DNA from: Acidimicrobiia bacterium
GTDB taxonomy: Bacteria > Actinomycetota > Acidimicrobiia > Acidimicrobiales > Bin134
Length of the DNA: 39,491 bases
Direction of reading: 5' to 3'
Assembly (NCBI GenBank): GCA_022821445.1
Contig: JAJEDQ010000012.1
Location: 1 to 39,491 of the forward strand
Position numbers and translations under genes: made by a program. Of the stretch, positions 7,862 through 16,139 are shown piece after piece (the stretch's first letter is position 1; each line of letters opens with the position of its first letter). The notes beneath the pieces are model-generated. The model saw nothing but the letters and a program-made list of their open reading frames with translations. It was not told where the DNA came from and did not search any database.

Positions 7862-8086
7862 TCAGGCCGCGGCCTGGCGCAACATCCGGCGGCGCTGGCG
7901 CTCGGAGCTCCCGCCCCACACCCCGTGCTTGATGCGATTGCACAGGGCGTAGGCCAGACAAGCCTCCTGCACCAGGCATTCCTGGCAGATTTTCTTGGCC
8001 TTCTCCACTCCTAGCCCGTCGCTGGGGAAGAAGATATCGGGCGACTCTTCGACGCACCTGCCGTAAGCCATCCAGCTCTCGTTCAT
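7862..8086 (-). CDS. Short WhiB-like iron-sulfur transcriptional regulator
   Basis: This 74-residue protein starts at an ATG at 8086 that follows GGAGG at the right distance; a longer frame from 8116 lacks such a site. The cysteines C11, C34, C37 and C43 match the WhiB cluster ligands. They are followed by G-V-W-G-G and a basic end (SERQRRRMLRQ). The two WhiB proteins here share the spacing C-x22-C-x2-C-x5-C and the motif DxFFP. It faces the isomerase-like gene tail to tail. Confidence 0.93.
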   Translation of the reverse strand: MNESWMAYGRCVEESPDIFFPSDGLGVEKAKKICQECLVQEACLAYALCNRIKHGVWGGSSERQRRRMLRQAAA

Positions 8087-8249
8087 GGGACCTCCATTGA
8101 TTACATGCCCCCGCATGTAAGACGCCCCACCTCAGCCAAAAGTTCCCTCGCAAAAGGGAATTCATGAGCTATCGGCTGTCCAGACGCCCATCATAGCGGG
8201 AAGCATGGAGTAGGGGTGTCGCGGCGAGGTTCGACCGTTGAAGTGCGCA

Positions 8250-8279
8250 TTCGGGATATCGCCTGATTGCGGTTAGAAT
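8250..8279 (+). promoter_or_regulatory. Possible sigma-70-type promoter for the small acidic gene and ppk
   Basis: A TAGAAT at 8274-8279 resembles a -10 element and lies 18 bp after a weak -35-like TTCGGG at 8250-8255. A start site about 25 bp before the ATG at 8311 would be expected. The -35 match is poor. Confidence 0.35.
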
Positions 8280-8310
8280 GACTCGGCCCCGATTCCACAG
8301 GAGCAACGCG

Positions 8311-8613
8311 ATGACTGACACCATGGATGCCCTGCCCGAGCCGCCGGTTGGGCACGTCAAGGTGGTTTATATGGGCCCAGTGGCGCCCCATTGGGACTTC
8401 ATGTCCGACTTTGGCGACTCGGGGCTCATCGAGCAGTTCAGGACCCGGGCCGAGGCCCGCCTTCTGCTGCTTCCCCCCCATGATCCGCAGTTCCGCCGGA
8501 ATCGGGAGCGAATCAACCGGGACGCCGAGCGCGAGAACCTGATGATCGACTGGGACTTGGGCTACGACGAAGAGGACGAGCAGAGCGAGACCGACGGCAG
8601 GGGAGAGGGGTAG
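8311..8613 (+). CDS. Small acidic protein of unknown function upstream of ppk
   Basis: This 100-residue protein starts at an ATG with AGGAG 7 nt upstream; an in-frame ATG at 8278 lacks such a site. The sequence has a conserved-looking first half (GHVKVVYMGPVAPHWDF). A charged middle (FRRNRERINRDAERENL) and a strongly acidic end (GYDEEDEQSE) follow. There is no signal peptide or membrane segment. The ppk gene begins 18 nt after its stop, so the two are probably co-transcribed, and a role linked to polyphosphate metabolism is possible but unproven. I do not recognise the family. Confidence 0.7.
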   Translation: MTDTMDALPEPPVGHVKVVYMGPVAPHWDFMSDFGDSGLIEQFRTRAEARLLLLPPHDPQFRRNRERINRDAERENLMIDWDLGYDEEDEQSETDGRGEG

Positions 8614-8631
8614 ACCCGAAGGCAGCGCAGC

Positions 8632-10698
8632 ATGGAATTGGAATCCATCGATATTGAGGCTGAGTCTGGACGGTTCATAAACCGCGAGCTCTCTTGGCTG
8701 GAATTCAACAGCCGGGTACTGGCCCAAGCCGAGGATTCGTCGCTGCCCCTGCTGGAACGGGTCAAGTTCTGCGCTATCTGGTGCTCCAATCTGGACGAGT
8801 TCTTCCAGGTTCGGGTGGCGGGTCTCAAAGACCAGATGGCCGGCCAATTCACCGGCACCACTCCCGACGGCCGCACCGCCGCCCAGCAGCTCCACGAGAT
8901 CCGCATCGAAGTAGATCGCCAGATGGACCGGGCAGCCCGCTGCCTGAGCGGCCTGAACGTGGAGATGGCCGACGCTGGCATCGAGATTCTGAACTGGGAC
9001 GATTTGGACGACGAAGACCGCAAGTTCCTCTCCGGCGAGTTCGACGACCGCATCTACCCCGTGCTCACTCCCCTGGCGGTGGATCTCGGCCACCCGTTCC
9101 CCTACATATCCAATCTGTCGCTGAGCTTGGGCGTGCTGATGATCGACCCGGCCGACGGCCACCAGCGGTTTGCCCGCCTGAAGGTTCCAGCCACGTTCGG
9201 CCGCTTCCTCCAACTCCCCGACGAGCATCGCTTCGTTCCCATCGAGCAGGTGGTGGCTGCTCACCTCCCCACCCTGTTCCCGGGGATGGAGATCACCGAG
9301 ACGGTGGCCTTCCGCGTGACCCGCAACGCCGACTTGGCGGTGGACGAGGGCGAGGCCCAAGACCTGCTGGCCGCGGTGGAGGTGGAACTGCGTCGCCGCC
9401 GATTCCGCAGCGTGGTCCGCCTGGAGGTGGAGCACCTGGTGTCGTCGGAGATCCGCAATCTGCTCATCGACGAGCTCGACATCGAGCGCGACGACGTGTA
9501 CGAGGTGGACACCCTGCTGGAACTGTCCAGCCTGTGGGACCTGTTCGCAGTGGACCGCCCCGATCTCAAGAACCCGTCGTGGAAACCGGTCAATCCCCTG
9601 CCCTCCAAAGCGCCGGGAGACCAGCCGATCGACCTGTTCGCCCGCATCCGCGAGGGCGACATCCTGGTCCACCATCCCTACGACTCCTTCACCGCCACCG
9701 TGCAGGAGTTCATCTGGCAGGCGGCCAATGACCCCAAGGTGCTGGCCATCAAGCTCACCTTGTACCGAACCTCGGGTGACAGCCCGATCGTGCGGTCGCT
9801 CATCCGGGCCGCAGAGAGCGGCAAGCAGGTGGCGGTGGTGGTGGAGCTCAAGGCCCGCTTCGACGAGGAGGCCAACATCGAGTGGGCCCGCCGACTGGAG
9901 CAGGCCGGCGTTCACGTGGCCTATGGCCTGGTCGGGTTCAAGGTCCATGCCAAGACCTGTCTGGTGGTTCGAGAAGAGGCCGAGGGCGTGCGCCGCTACT
10001 GTCACATCGGCACCGGCAACTACAACTCCATCACCGCCCGGGTGTACACCGATCTGGGGCTGTTCACCGCCGACCCCGAGGTCGGGGTCGATCTGACCCA
10101 GTTGTTCAACTCCTTGACCGGCTACGGCCGCGACATCCAATTCCGCCGCCTGGTGCCCGCGCCCCAAGCCCTGCGCCCCACGGTGACGGAGCTGATCCGC
10201 AATGAGGCCGCCCGCGGTTCCGAAGGCCGGATCATCATGAAGATGAACAGCCTGGCCGATGCCGAGATGGTGGAAGCCCTCTATGAGGCCTCCCAGGCCG
10301 GAGTGGAGATCGACCTGATCGTTCGGGCCATTTGCTGTTTGCGACCCAGGGTGCCTGGCATGTCCGACACCATCCGAGTCCGCTCCCTCATCGGGCGTTA
10401 CCTGGAGCACAGTCGCATCTACTACTTCGGCAACGGCGAGGACATCGGCGCTCCCGCCTACTACATCGGCTCCGCCGATCTCATGCCCCGCAACCTCATC
10501 CGCCGAATCGAAGCTCTGGTGGCGGTGGTCAACCCGGAGCTGCGCCACCGCCTCGACCAAGTGCTGGAATACAACCTCAAAGATGACACGCTGGCCTGGG
10601 ATCTCTTGGCTGACGGGAGCTGGCAGCGGACCCACTCCCAGGGCGGTTTTGAAGCCCATACCGCCTTTGAGCGACTGGCCGTAGCCGCAATCTCCTAG
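8632..10698 (+). CDS. ppk: Polyphosphate kinase PPK1
   Basis: This 688-residue protein reversibly transfers the ATP gamma-phosphate to inorganic polyphosphate. The N-terminal signature FINRELSWLEFNSRVLAQA is clear. The autophosphorylated His is in VHAKTCLVV (H439). A second active-site His (H458) follows in YCHIGTGNYNSITARVYTD, with the same 19-residue spacing as in the E. coli enzyme. The phospholipase-D-like C-terminal half, including YYFGNGED, is intact. The length is normal. It sits directly upstream of a Nudix gene and the pst operon, which places phosphate uptake and storage together. Confidence 0.97.
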   Translation: MELESIDIEAESGRFINRELSWLEFNSRVLAQAEDSSLPLLERVKFCAIWCSNLDEFFQVRVAGLKDQMAGQFTGTTPDGRTAAQQLHEIRIEVDRQMDRAARCLSGLNVEMADAGIEILNWDDLDDEDRKFLSGEFDDRIYPVLTPLAVDLGHPFPYISNLSLSLGVLMIDPADGHQRFARLKVPATFGRFLQLPDEHRFVPIEQVVAAHLPTLFPGMEITETVAFRVTRNADLAVDEGEAQDLLAAVEVELRRRRFRSVVRLEVEHLVSSEIRNLLIDELDIERDDVYEVDTLLELSSLWDLFAVDRPDLKNPSWKPVNPLPSKAPGDQPIDLFARIREGDILVHHPYDSFTATVQEFIWQAANDPKVLAIKLTLYRTSGDSPIVRSLIRAAESGKQVAVVVELKARFDEEANIEWARRLEQAGVHVAYGLVGFKVHAKTCLVVREEAEGVRRYCHIGTGNYNSITARVYTDLGLFTADPEVGVDLTQLFNSLTGYGRDIQFRRLVPAPQALRPTVTELIRNEAARGSEGRIIMKMNSLADAEMVEALYEASQAGVEIDLIVRAICCLRPRVPGMSDTIRVRSLIGRYLEHSRIYYFGNGEDIGAPAYYIGSADLMPRNLIRRIEALVAVVNPELRHRLDQVLEYNLKDDTLAWDLLADGSWQRTHSQGGFEAHTAFERLAVAAIS

Positions 10699-10720
10699 CT
10701 GATCGACCGCAGCCGATCAG
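10699..10720 (+). terminator. Hairpin right after ppk, possible terminator
   Basis: CTGATCG (10699-10705) pairs with CGATCAG (10714-10720) around an 8-nt loop, starting at the last base of the ppk stop region. There is no T-run after it. It may be a U-less terminator, an RNA stabiliser or chance. Confidence 0.3.
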
Positions 10721-10767
10721 CGGGATATCCGCATTTTCGGTGCGTTCAAGCCCTACCGTTAACTTCC

Positions 10768-11196
10768 GTGCCTTTCGGAACAGTAGCGGTCATACTCGGC
10801 GGCGGCGGGCTTGTTACCCGTCACAGCGACGGCGAGTTGGAAGTTCTGATGGTCCACCGGCCCAAGCACGATGACTGGTCGCTGCCCGCAGGCAAACTCG
10901 ACCCGGGCGAGACGTTGGCGGAGTGCGCGCTGCGCGAAGTCCACGAGGAGACGGGCTACGTCTGCGAGTTGGGCCGAGAGCTCGACATGGTGGAATACGC
11001 CGATCGGCGGGGCCGGACCCGTCAAGTTCACTACTGGGAGATGGACGCTATTTCCGGCAGCTTCAACCCCACTCTCGAAGTAGACGTCATTGCCTGGGTG
11101 CCTCTGGTGGAGTCGTTGAACTACTTCACCAATGAGCGAGACCTCAAGATTGTGAGCGCATTCTTGGCCCTGATGGGTGACAGCGTTCTGGCCTGA
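10768..11196 (+). CDS. Nudix hydrolase (MutT-like)
   Basis: This 142-residue protein has a full Nudix box, G-x5-E-x7-REV-x-EE-x-GY (from GKLDPGETLAEC to HEETGYV). It begins with a strand GTVAVILGGGGLV, and the start is a GTG. Nudix enzymes hydrolyse nucleoside diphosphates linked to another moiety. In mycobacteria MutT1, a Nudix plus histidine-phosphatase protein, is also encoded next to ppk. The present protein matches only the Nudix part, so it is a single-domain relative. Substrate is uncertain: oxidised nucleotides or diadenosine polyphosphates are both plausible. Confidence 0.9.
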   Translation: MPFGTVAVILGGGGLVTRHSDGELEVLMVHRPKHDDWSLPAGKLDPGETLAECALREVHEETGYVCELGRELDMVEYADRRGRTRQVHYWEMDAISGSFNPTLEVDVIAWVPLVESLNYFTNERDLKIVSAFLALMGDSVLA

Positions 11197-11224
11197 TCAG
11201 GGCCGCTCCAAAGCTTTCGTTCCT

Positions 11225-11246
11225 GTTCACCTTCCGTTCAGACAGT
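11225..11246 (+). promoter_or_regulatory. PHO-box-like direct repeat upstream of pstS
   Basis: Two adjacent 11-bp units begin GTTCACC (11225) and GTTCAGA (11236). A partial GTTCCT lies just upstream at 11219. The actinobacterial PhoP/RegX3 operator is built from 11-bp direct repeat units beginning GTTCACC, so this is a good candidate site for the response regulator encoded at 17372-18097. It lies about 90 bp before the pstS start codon. Confidence 0.7.
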
Positions 11247-11334
11247 CGCGGCAGGGCTGAAACCCGCCCCTCCTAGCTTTACGGCTGTCGCTTTGTGCTG
11301 ATCGGTGTGTTCGGCGTGCATTAAAGGAGGACAT

Positions 11335-12408
11335 GTGAGGCTAAGGAAACTGCTCGTTCTGATAATCGGGCTCATGACAACGTTTGTGCTCGTCGCAGCT
11401 GCCTGCGGCAACGACGACGATGGGGACACCACCCCGAGCACAGCGGGACAGACCGACTCCGGTGGCGATACCGGCAGCGACTCTGGGGGAGGCTCTAGCA
11501 GCGACAGCGGCGGCGATTCCATGGGAAGCGTTTCCGGTTCGGTGACTATTTCGGGTTCGTCCACGGTGGAGCCGATCTCGGTGCGGGTGGCCGAGCTGTT
11601 CGAAAGCGTGCAGCCGGATGTTCAAGTGACCGTGGACGGTCCGGGCACTGGTGACGGGTTCAAGCTGTTCTGCGAGGGCGAGACCGACATCTCCGACGCC
11701 TCCCGCCAGATCAAGGACTCCGAAGCTGAGGTCTGCGCCGCCAACGGCATCGAATTCGTTGAGTTGCGGGTGGGCATCGACGGCATCGCGGTGATGACCG
11801 GTGAGGGCAACTCGGTGGAGTGTGTGACCTTCAACGACATCTACGGCCTGGTGGGCCCAGAGTCCACCGGGTTCGGTTCTTGGTCTGACGCCGGGACGCT
11901 GGGGCTCGCCACTTCGAATTTGCCGGATGTCGATCTGGACATTTACGGTCCGGGCGAGGAGTCGGGCACGTTCGACAGTTTCATCGAGATCGTGCTGGAG
12001 GACATCGCCGACGAGCGAGGCCAAGACGCCACCACCCGTCCCGACTACAACGCCAACGCGGATGACAATGTGATCATCCAGGGCATCCAGTCGAGCGACA
12101 CCAGCTTCGGCTGGGTCGGGTTCGCATTCGCCGCCCACGCCTCGGGTGTGAAGCTTCTCGATGTGGACGGCGGCGGCGGCTGCGTGAGCGCCAACGCCGA
12201 CACCATCGCCTCGGGCGAGTACCCGGTGTCCCGCTCGCTGTACATCTACGTGAACAAGGCCAAGGCTGCGGCCAGCCCGGCGGTCACCGCCTATGTGGAC
12301 TACTACATGAGCGATGACGGCCTGGGCACCGCAGTGAGCGACGTGGGCTACGTGAACCTCACCGACGATGCTAAGGGTGCCACCCGGGCCAACTGGGCCG
12401 GCCGCTAG
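11335..12408 (+). CDS. pstS: Phosphate-binding lipoprotein of the Pst transporter
   Basis: This 357-residue protein starts at a GTG directly after AAAGGAGG. Residues 1-23 are a signal peptide with lipobox VAAAC (C24), so the protein should be membrane-anchored outside the cell. A Ser/Gly/Asp-rich linker (30-65) precedes the binding domain. VTISGSSTVEPIS and the later DGPGTGDGFKLFCEGETDISDASR are the phosphate-coordinating loops of PstS. It is first of pstS-pstC-pstA-pstB-phoU and has a PHO-box-like repeat upstream, so induction on phosphate limitation is likely. Confidence 0.97.
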   Translation: MRLRKLLVLIIGLMTTFVLVAAACGNDDDGDTTPSTAGQTDSGGDTGSDSGGGSSSDSGGDSMGSVSGSVTISGSSTVEPISVRVAELFESVQPDVQVTVDGPGTGDGFKLFCEGETDISDASRQIKDSEAEVCAANGIEFVELRVGIDGIAVMTGEGNSVECVTFNDIYGLVGPESTGFGSWSDAGTLGLATSNLPDVDLDIYGPGEESGTFDSFIEIVLEDIADERGQDATTRPDYNANADDNVIIQGIQSSDTSFGWVGFAFAAHASGVKLLDVDGGGGCVSANADTIASGEYPVSRSLYIYVNKAKAAASPAVTAYVDYYMSDDGLGTAVSDVGYVNLTDDAKGATRANWAGR

Positions 12409-12468
12409 GCCCGCTGTCCAAGGCCAACTAGGAGGGCTAGGAAGCAAAGTGCCGAGTACCAGTAGCGT

Positions 12469-13419
12469 GTGGTCGTGAGCGACACAAGAGTCGATCCTGC
12501 CGGCGGGTTCTCCGTCGAATCGCTGAAGGCGAACCCCCGGCAGGCCCGGAAGGAGCGGTTGATCCGCGACTCTCTGGGGGCCACCGCGCTGGTTTCGGTG
12601 CTCATCTCCGGCCTCATCATCTGGTCGCTGTTCTCCGAGGCCTATACGTTCATCGTCGAGGTGGACTGGGGCTCGGTGTGGGACATCGGCTGGTTCCCCC
12701 GGCGGGGCATTTACGACGTAAAGACGCTGATCGTCGCCAGTCTGATCATTACCGGAATCGCCATGATCGTCGCTGGCCCGCTGGGACTTGGCGCGGCCAT
12801 CTACTTGTCGGAATATGCCCGCCCAGGGATTCGTAGAACGCTCAAGCCCATCCTGGAGATCCTGGCTGGGATCCCCAGCGTGGTGCTCGGCTTTTTCGCT
12901 CTGAAATGGATCGCTCCGAACTTGGTTGAGTCGATTTTCGGCGGACCGGCGGCCGGCTCTCTCCTGGCTGCCGGTATCGGCGTTGGGGTGCTGGTAATTC
13001 CCCTGGTGGCGTCCATCTCTGAAGACGCCATGAAGGCGGTGCCGATGGCGCTGCGGGAAGCATCCTCCGGGTTGGGGGCCCGCAAGATCACCACCACGGT
13101 ACGAGTGGTGCTGCCCGCTGCCGTCTCAGGCTTGATGGCGGCGTTCATCGTGGCCATCTCCCGGGCTTTGGGCGAGACCATGATCGTGTTCATGGCTGGC
13201 GGGGCCGCTCAGACCGCGGTGTATACCCACCACCCACTGGACGGGAGCCTCACCATGACGGCGGGGATGACCTCGCTAGCGCGCGGAACCGACAACGTGG
13301 TGGGTGAGGGCCTTACCTTCCAGAGCCTCTTCTTTGTGGGGCTGGTGCTTTTCGTGCTGACCTTCGCCTTGAATCTGTTCTCAGACCGGTTTGTGCACAA
13401 GGTTAGGGAGCAGTACTGA
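12469..13419 (+). CDS. pstC: Phosphate ABC transporter permease PstC
   Basis: This 316-residue inner-membrane protein has about six membrane segments. It carries the permease loop motif in EDAMKAVPMALREASSGLGARKITT, followed by SRALGETMIVFMAGG, both typical of PstC. It forms the phosphate channel together with PstA. The start is GTG at 12469, or possibly GTG at 12475; neither has a strong ribosome binding site. Its stop overlaps the pstA start by one base (TGATG). Confidence 0.96.
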   Translation: MVVSDTRVDPAGGFSVESLKANPRQARKERLIRDSLGATALVSVLISGLIIWSLFSEAYTFIVEVDWGSVWDIGWFPRRGIYDVKTLIVASLIITGIAMIVAGPLGLGAAIYLSEYARPGIRRTLKPILEILAGIPSVVLGFFALKWIAPNLVESIFGGPAAGSLLAAGIGVGVLVIPLVASISEDAMKAVPMALREASSGLGARKITTTVRVVLPAAVSGLMAAFIVAISRALGETMIVFMAGGAAQTAVYTHHPLDGSLTMTAGMTSLARGTDNVVGEGLTFQSLFFVGLVLFVLTFALNLFSDRFVHKVREQY

Positions 13420-14375
13420 TGGCCAAGGCAAGGCTGATCGGAGATCGCACCAGCAAGGTGATGGTGCAGGCCATGGAACGCCGTTCGACGGACGTGCGGG
13501 GCCTCGTCTTCCAGATAACTCTGCTGGTCACCCTTCTTATCTCGCTGTTCGTCCTGGCCGTTCTGATCGTGGATGTGGTGATGGACGGCTGGGGCATCCT
13601 CACTGGCCGTCCCGGCGGCTTTCTGAGCGGTACCATGCGGTCGCTTTCCGACGATCCCAAACTCGGGGTACATCAAGCCTTGGTGGGCACCTTCTGGATC
13701 GCGGTCTTCGTCGCGGTGCTTGCCTTTCCCATCGGCATTGGCGCCGCAATCTGGCTTGAGGAATACGCCCCCAAGAACCGCATTGCCCGGTTCATCGAGT
13801 TGAATATCCGCAATCTCGCCGGTGTTCCCTCGATCGTTTTCGGGCTGCTGGGATTGTTCTTGTTCGTCAAGCACCTGGAAGGCGTCACCGGCGGCAAGTC
13901 CATCGCATCAGCCGGGATCACCTTGGCCATCTTGGTGCTGCCCATCGTGATCATCACCGCCCAAGAGGCCATTCGAGCTGTGCCCCAAGGGCTCAAAGAG
14001 GGGGCCTATGGCGTGGGCGCCACCAAGTGGACCATGATCCGCAGCCAGGTTCTGCCTTACGCCGCACCCGGAATTCTCACCGGAACGCTGCTGTCTATGT
14101 CACGGGGCATCGGCGAAGCGGCTCCGCTGCTGCTGGTGGGCGCGGTCTCCGGCCGGCTGGGGTCCAATCCGGGTTTCCTCGATCTCAGCGCCATCAACGC
14201 CAAGGCATTCATGGCCATGCCGGTGATCATCGTGGAGTGGGTGCAGAACTCGGGCCGCGATCCGGGCTTTGCCGAGGCCGCGGCGGCGGCCATCGTCGTG
14301 CTGTTGGTATTCGTTATCCTGATGAACGCGGCAGCCATCTTCTTGCGCAACCACTTCGAAAAGAAGAGAGGATGA
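13419..14375 (+). CDS. pstA: Phosphate ABC transporter permease PstA
   Basis: This 318-residue protein has six or so hydrophobic segments. It carries the EAA-type loop QEAIRAVPQGLKEGAYGVGATKWT and the motif SRGIGEAAPLLLVGAV, diagnostic for PstA. Its ATG shares a base with the pstC stop, so the two are translationally coupled. The pstB gene starts 3 nt after its stop. Confidence 0.96.
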   Translation: MAKARLIGDRTSKVMVQAMERRSTDVRGLVFQITLLVTLLISLFVLAVLIVDVVMDGWGILTGRPGGFLSGTMRSLSDDPKLGVHQALVGTFWIAVFVAVLAFPIGIGAAIWLEEYAPKNRIARFIELNIRNLAGVPSIVFGLLGLFLFVKHLEGVTGGKSIASAGITLAILVLPIVIITAQEAIRAVPQGLKEGAYGVGATKWTMIRSQVLPYAAPGILTGTLLSMSRGIGEAAPLLLVGAVSGRLGSNPGFLDLSAINAKAFMAMPVIIVEWVQNSGRDPGFAEAAAAAIVVLLVFVILMNAAAIFLRNHFEKKRG

Positions 14376-14378
14376 CTC

Positions 14379-15287
14379 GTGGAAGCTGTCACTGAGAGAA
14401 TAAGGACCGAACAGATGGAGCAAGCAGAACCGGAAGCCTCTCCCCGTCTCGGTCTGGACCTCGACCGAACGGTGCAGGCCGCCGCGCCGGATGCCGTGGC
14501 CGACGCGGTGTTCGAAGTGGAAGACCTGAGTGTGTACTACGGCGACTTCCGGGCCGTTCAAGATGCTTCCTTCACGGTGTACAAGCACGAAATCACCGCC
14601 ATGATCGGTCCCTCCGGTTGCGGCAAGACCACGGTCTTGCGCTGCTTCAACCGGATGAACGACCTCATCCCCACTGCCCGGGTGGAGGGCCGTCTGGATT
14701 TCCAGAGCGTGCCCATTTACGACTCCCGGGTGGACCCGGTTGAGGTTCGCCGCCGCATCGGCATGGTGTTCCAGAAGCCCAACCCGTTCCCCAAGTCGAT
14801 CTACGACAACATCGCCTTCGGTCCCCGGGTGACCGGAATGGCCAAGAAGAAGAGCGAACTGGACGACATCGTGGAGCGGTCGCTGGGCCGGTCTGCTCTG
14901 TGGGACGAGGTTAAGGACCGGATGAAGGACTCCGCCCTCGGGCTTTCCGGTGGCCAGCAGCAGCGCCTGTGCATCGCCCGAGCCATCGCCGTCGATCCCG
15001 ACGTGCTTTTGATGGATGAGCCGTGCTCGGCTCTCGACCCCATCGCCACCGCCCGCATCGAAGACCTGATGCAGGAGATCAAGGACGACTACACCATCGT
15101 GATCGTCACCCACAACATGCAGCAGGCCGCCCGGATCAGCAACCGCACCGCGTTCTTTACCGCGCAACTCGACTCCACCACCGACCAGCGGTGTGGTCTG
15201 CTGGTGGAATACGACCGTACCGAGACCATCTTCTCGAATCCCTCTGATGAGCGGACCGAGAACTACGTCACCGGGCGGTTCGGCTGA
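14379..15287 (+). CDS. pstB: Phosphate ABC transporter ATPase PstB
   Basis: This 302-residue ATPase energises phosphate uptake. Walker A GPSGCGKT is at 77-84. The signature LSGGQQQR, Walker B VLLMDEP and the switch His in THNMQQA are all present. PstB proteins are usually around 250-260 residues. This one has an N-terminal extension of about 45 mostly acidic residues before [13 protein letters not shown], and a short insertion near the C-terminus ([12 protein letters not shown]) before [12 protein letters not shown]. An internal start at ATG 14415 (MEQAEPEAS) would shorten the extension. It ends with the typical YVTGRFG. Confidence 0.96.
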   Translation: MEAVTERIRTEQMEQAEPEASPRLGLDLDRTVQAAAPDAVADAVFEVEDLSVYYGDFRAVQDASFTVYKHEITAMIGPSGCGKTTVLRCFNRMNDLIPTARVEGRLDFQSVPIYDSRVDPVEVRRRIGMVFQKPNPFPKSIYDNIAFGPRVTGMAKKKSELDDIVERSLGRSALWDEVKDRMKDSALGLSGGQQQRLCIARAIAVDPDVLLMDEPCSALDPIATARIEDLMQEIKDDYTIVIVTHNMQQAARISNRTAFFTAQLDSTTDQRCGLLVEYDRTETIFSNPSDERTENYVTGRFG

Positions 15288-15307
15288 GCGAAGCACAGGA
15301 GGCCGCT

Positions 15308-16087
15308 GTGGGGGAGTTGCGCAAGTCCTTCCACGAAGAACTGGACGAGATCCAGGCGGGCATCGTCCGCATGGCCGCCCTTGTCACAGAGGCCGTACCC
15401 CGGGCCACTGAGGCGCTTTTGGAGTCGAATCTCGAGTTGGCCCAGCAGCTAATCACCAACGACGACCAGCTCGACGACCTATCGGTACACCTCGAGGAGA
15501 GGTGCCACCATGTGCTGGCTCTCCAAGCCCCCATGGCCAGCGATCTTCGGGCCCTCAGCTCCGCCCTCCGTCTGAATGCCGAACTGGAGCGGTCGGGCGA
15601 TTTGGCAGTGAACATCGCCAAAGCCACTCGGCGCATCTATGGCACCCGCTACGATCCCACTCTCCGCGGGTTGTTGGTGAGGATGAGCGACGAAGCCTGT
15701 CGGCTAATGCGCTTGGCCATCGACTCTTATGTGGACGGCAACGCCGGATTGGCTGCGGCTCTCGATGACATCGACGACCAGCTAGACAATCTCAACCGCG
15801 AGTGCGTGCAAGCGGTGTTCCAAGCCCACAACGACGGTTGCATCGACCTTCAAGCCGCGGTTCAGCTCTGCCTGATCAGCCGGTATTACGAGCGCATCGG
15901 CGACCACGCGGTGAACATCGGCGAGCGAGTGGTGTACATGGTTACGGGATGGCTTCCCGAGTACACCGGGTCGGCCCGATTGCAGATACGAGAGAACTAC
16001 CACCTCGCCGACGCTGAGATCGAAGCAGATGCCGACGCTGAGATCGAGGCCGATGCCGACGACGAGATTGACGACGAGACCATCTAG
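15308..16087 (+). CDS. phoU: Phosphate transport regulator PhoU with acidic repeat tail
   Basis: This 259-residue protein consists of two PhoU helical-bundle repeats with the metal-binding motif types E-x3-D-x3-N (ELERSGDLAVNIAK and YERIGDHAVNIGE). PhoU links the Pst transporter to the phosphate sensor kinase and damps uptake. The GTG start follows AGGAGG. The C-terminal 30 or so residues are an extra, strongly acidic tail of 8-residue units (DAEIEADA), encoded by a 24-bp tandem repeat. Usual PhoU proteins end near the second bundle. The kinase gene follows 52 bp later. Confidence 0.95.
   Translation: MGELRKSFHEELDEIQAGIVRMAALVTEAVPRATEALLESNLELAQQLITNDDQLDDLSVHLEERCHHVLALQAPMASDLRALSSALRLNAELERSGDLAVNIAKATRRIYGTRYDPTLRGLLVRMSDEACRLMRLAIDSYVDGNAGLAAALDDIDDQLDNLNRECVQAVFQAHNDGCIDLQAAVQLCLISRYYERIGDHAVNIGERVVYMVTGWLPEYTGSARLQIRENYHLADAEIEADADAEIEADADDEIDDETI
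16010..16081 (+). repeat. 24-bp tandem repeat at the 3' end of phoU
   Basis: Units at 16010-16033 and 16034-16057 differ at two positions. A third, degenerate unit at 16058-16081 follows. They encode DAEIEADA, DAEIEADA and DDEIDDET. The repeat is in frame, so gain or loss of units would change only the length of the acidic PhoU tail. Confidence 0.9.
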
Positions 16088-16139
16088 GAGTGAGCGCTGT
16101 GTATCTCGTCGCCCCTAGCCAGAGGCCAGAGGTGTCGAG

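Noticed and set aside
8191-10659. 822-codon open frame on the minus strand opposite ppk
   Set aside because: It is antisense to a complete, well-conserved ppk, and its translation is low-complexity His/Gly/Val-rich sequence typical of a GC-rich shadow frame.
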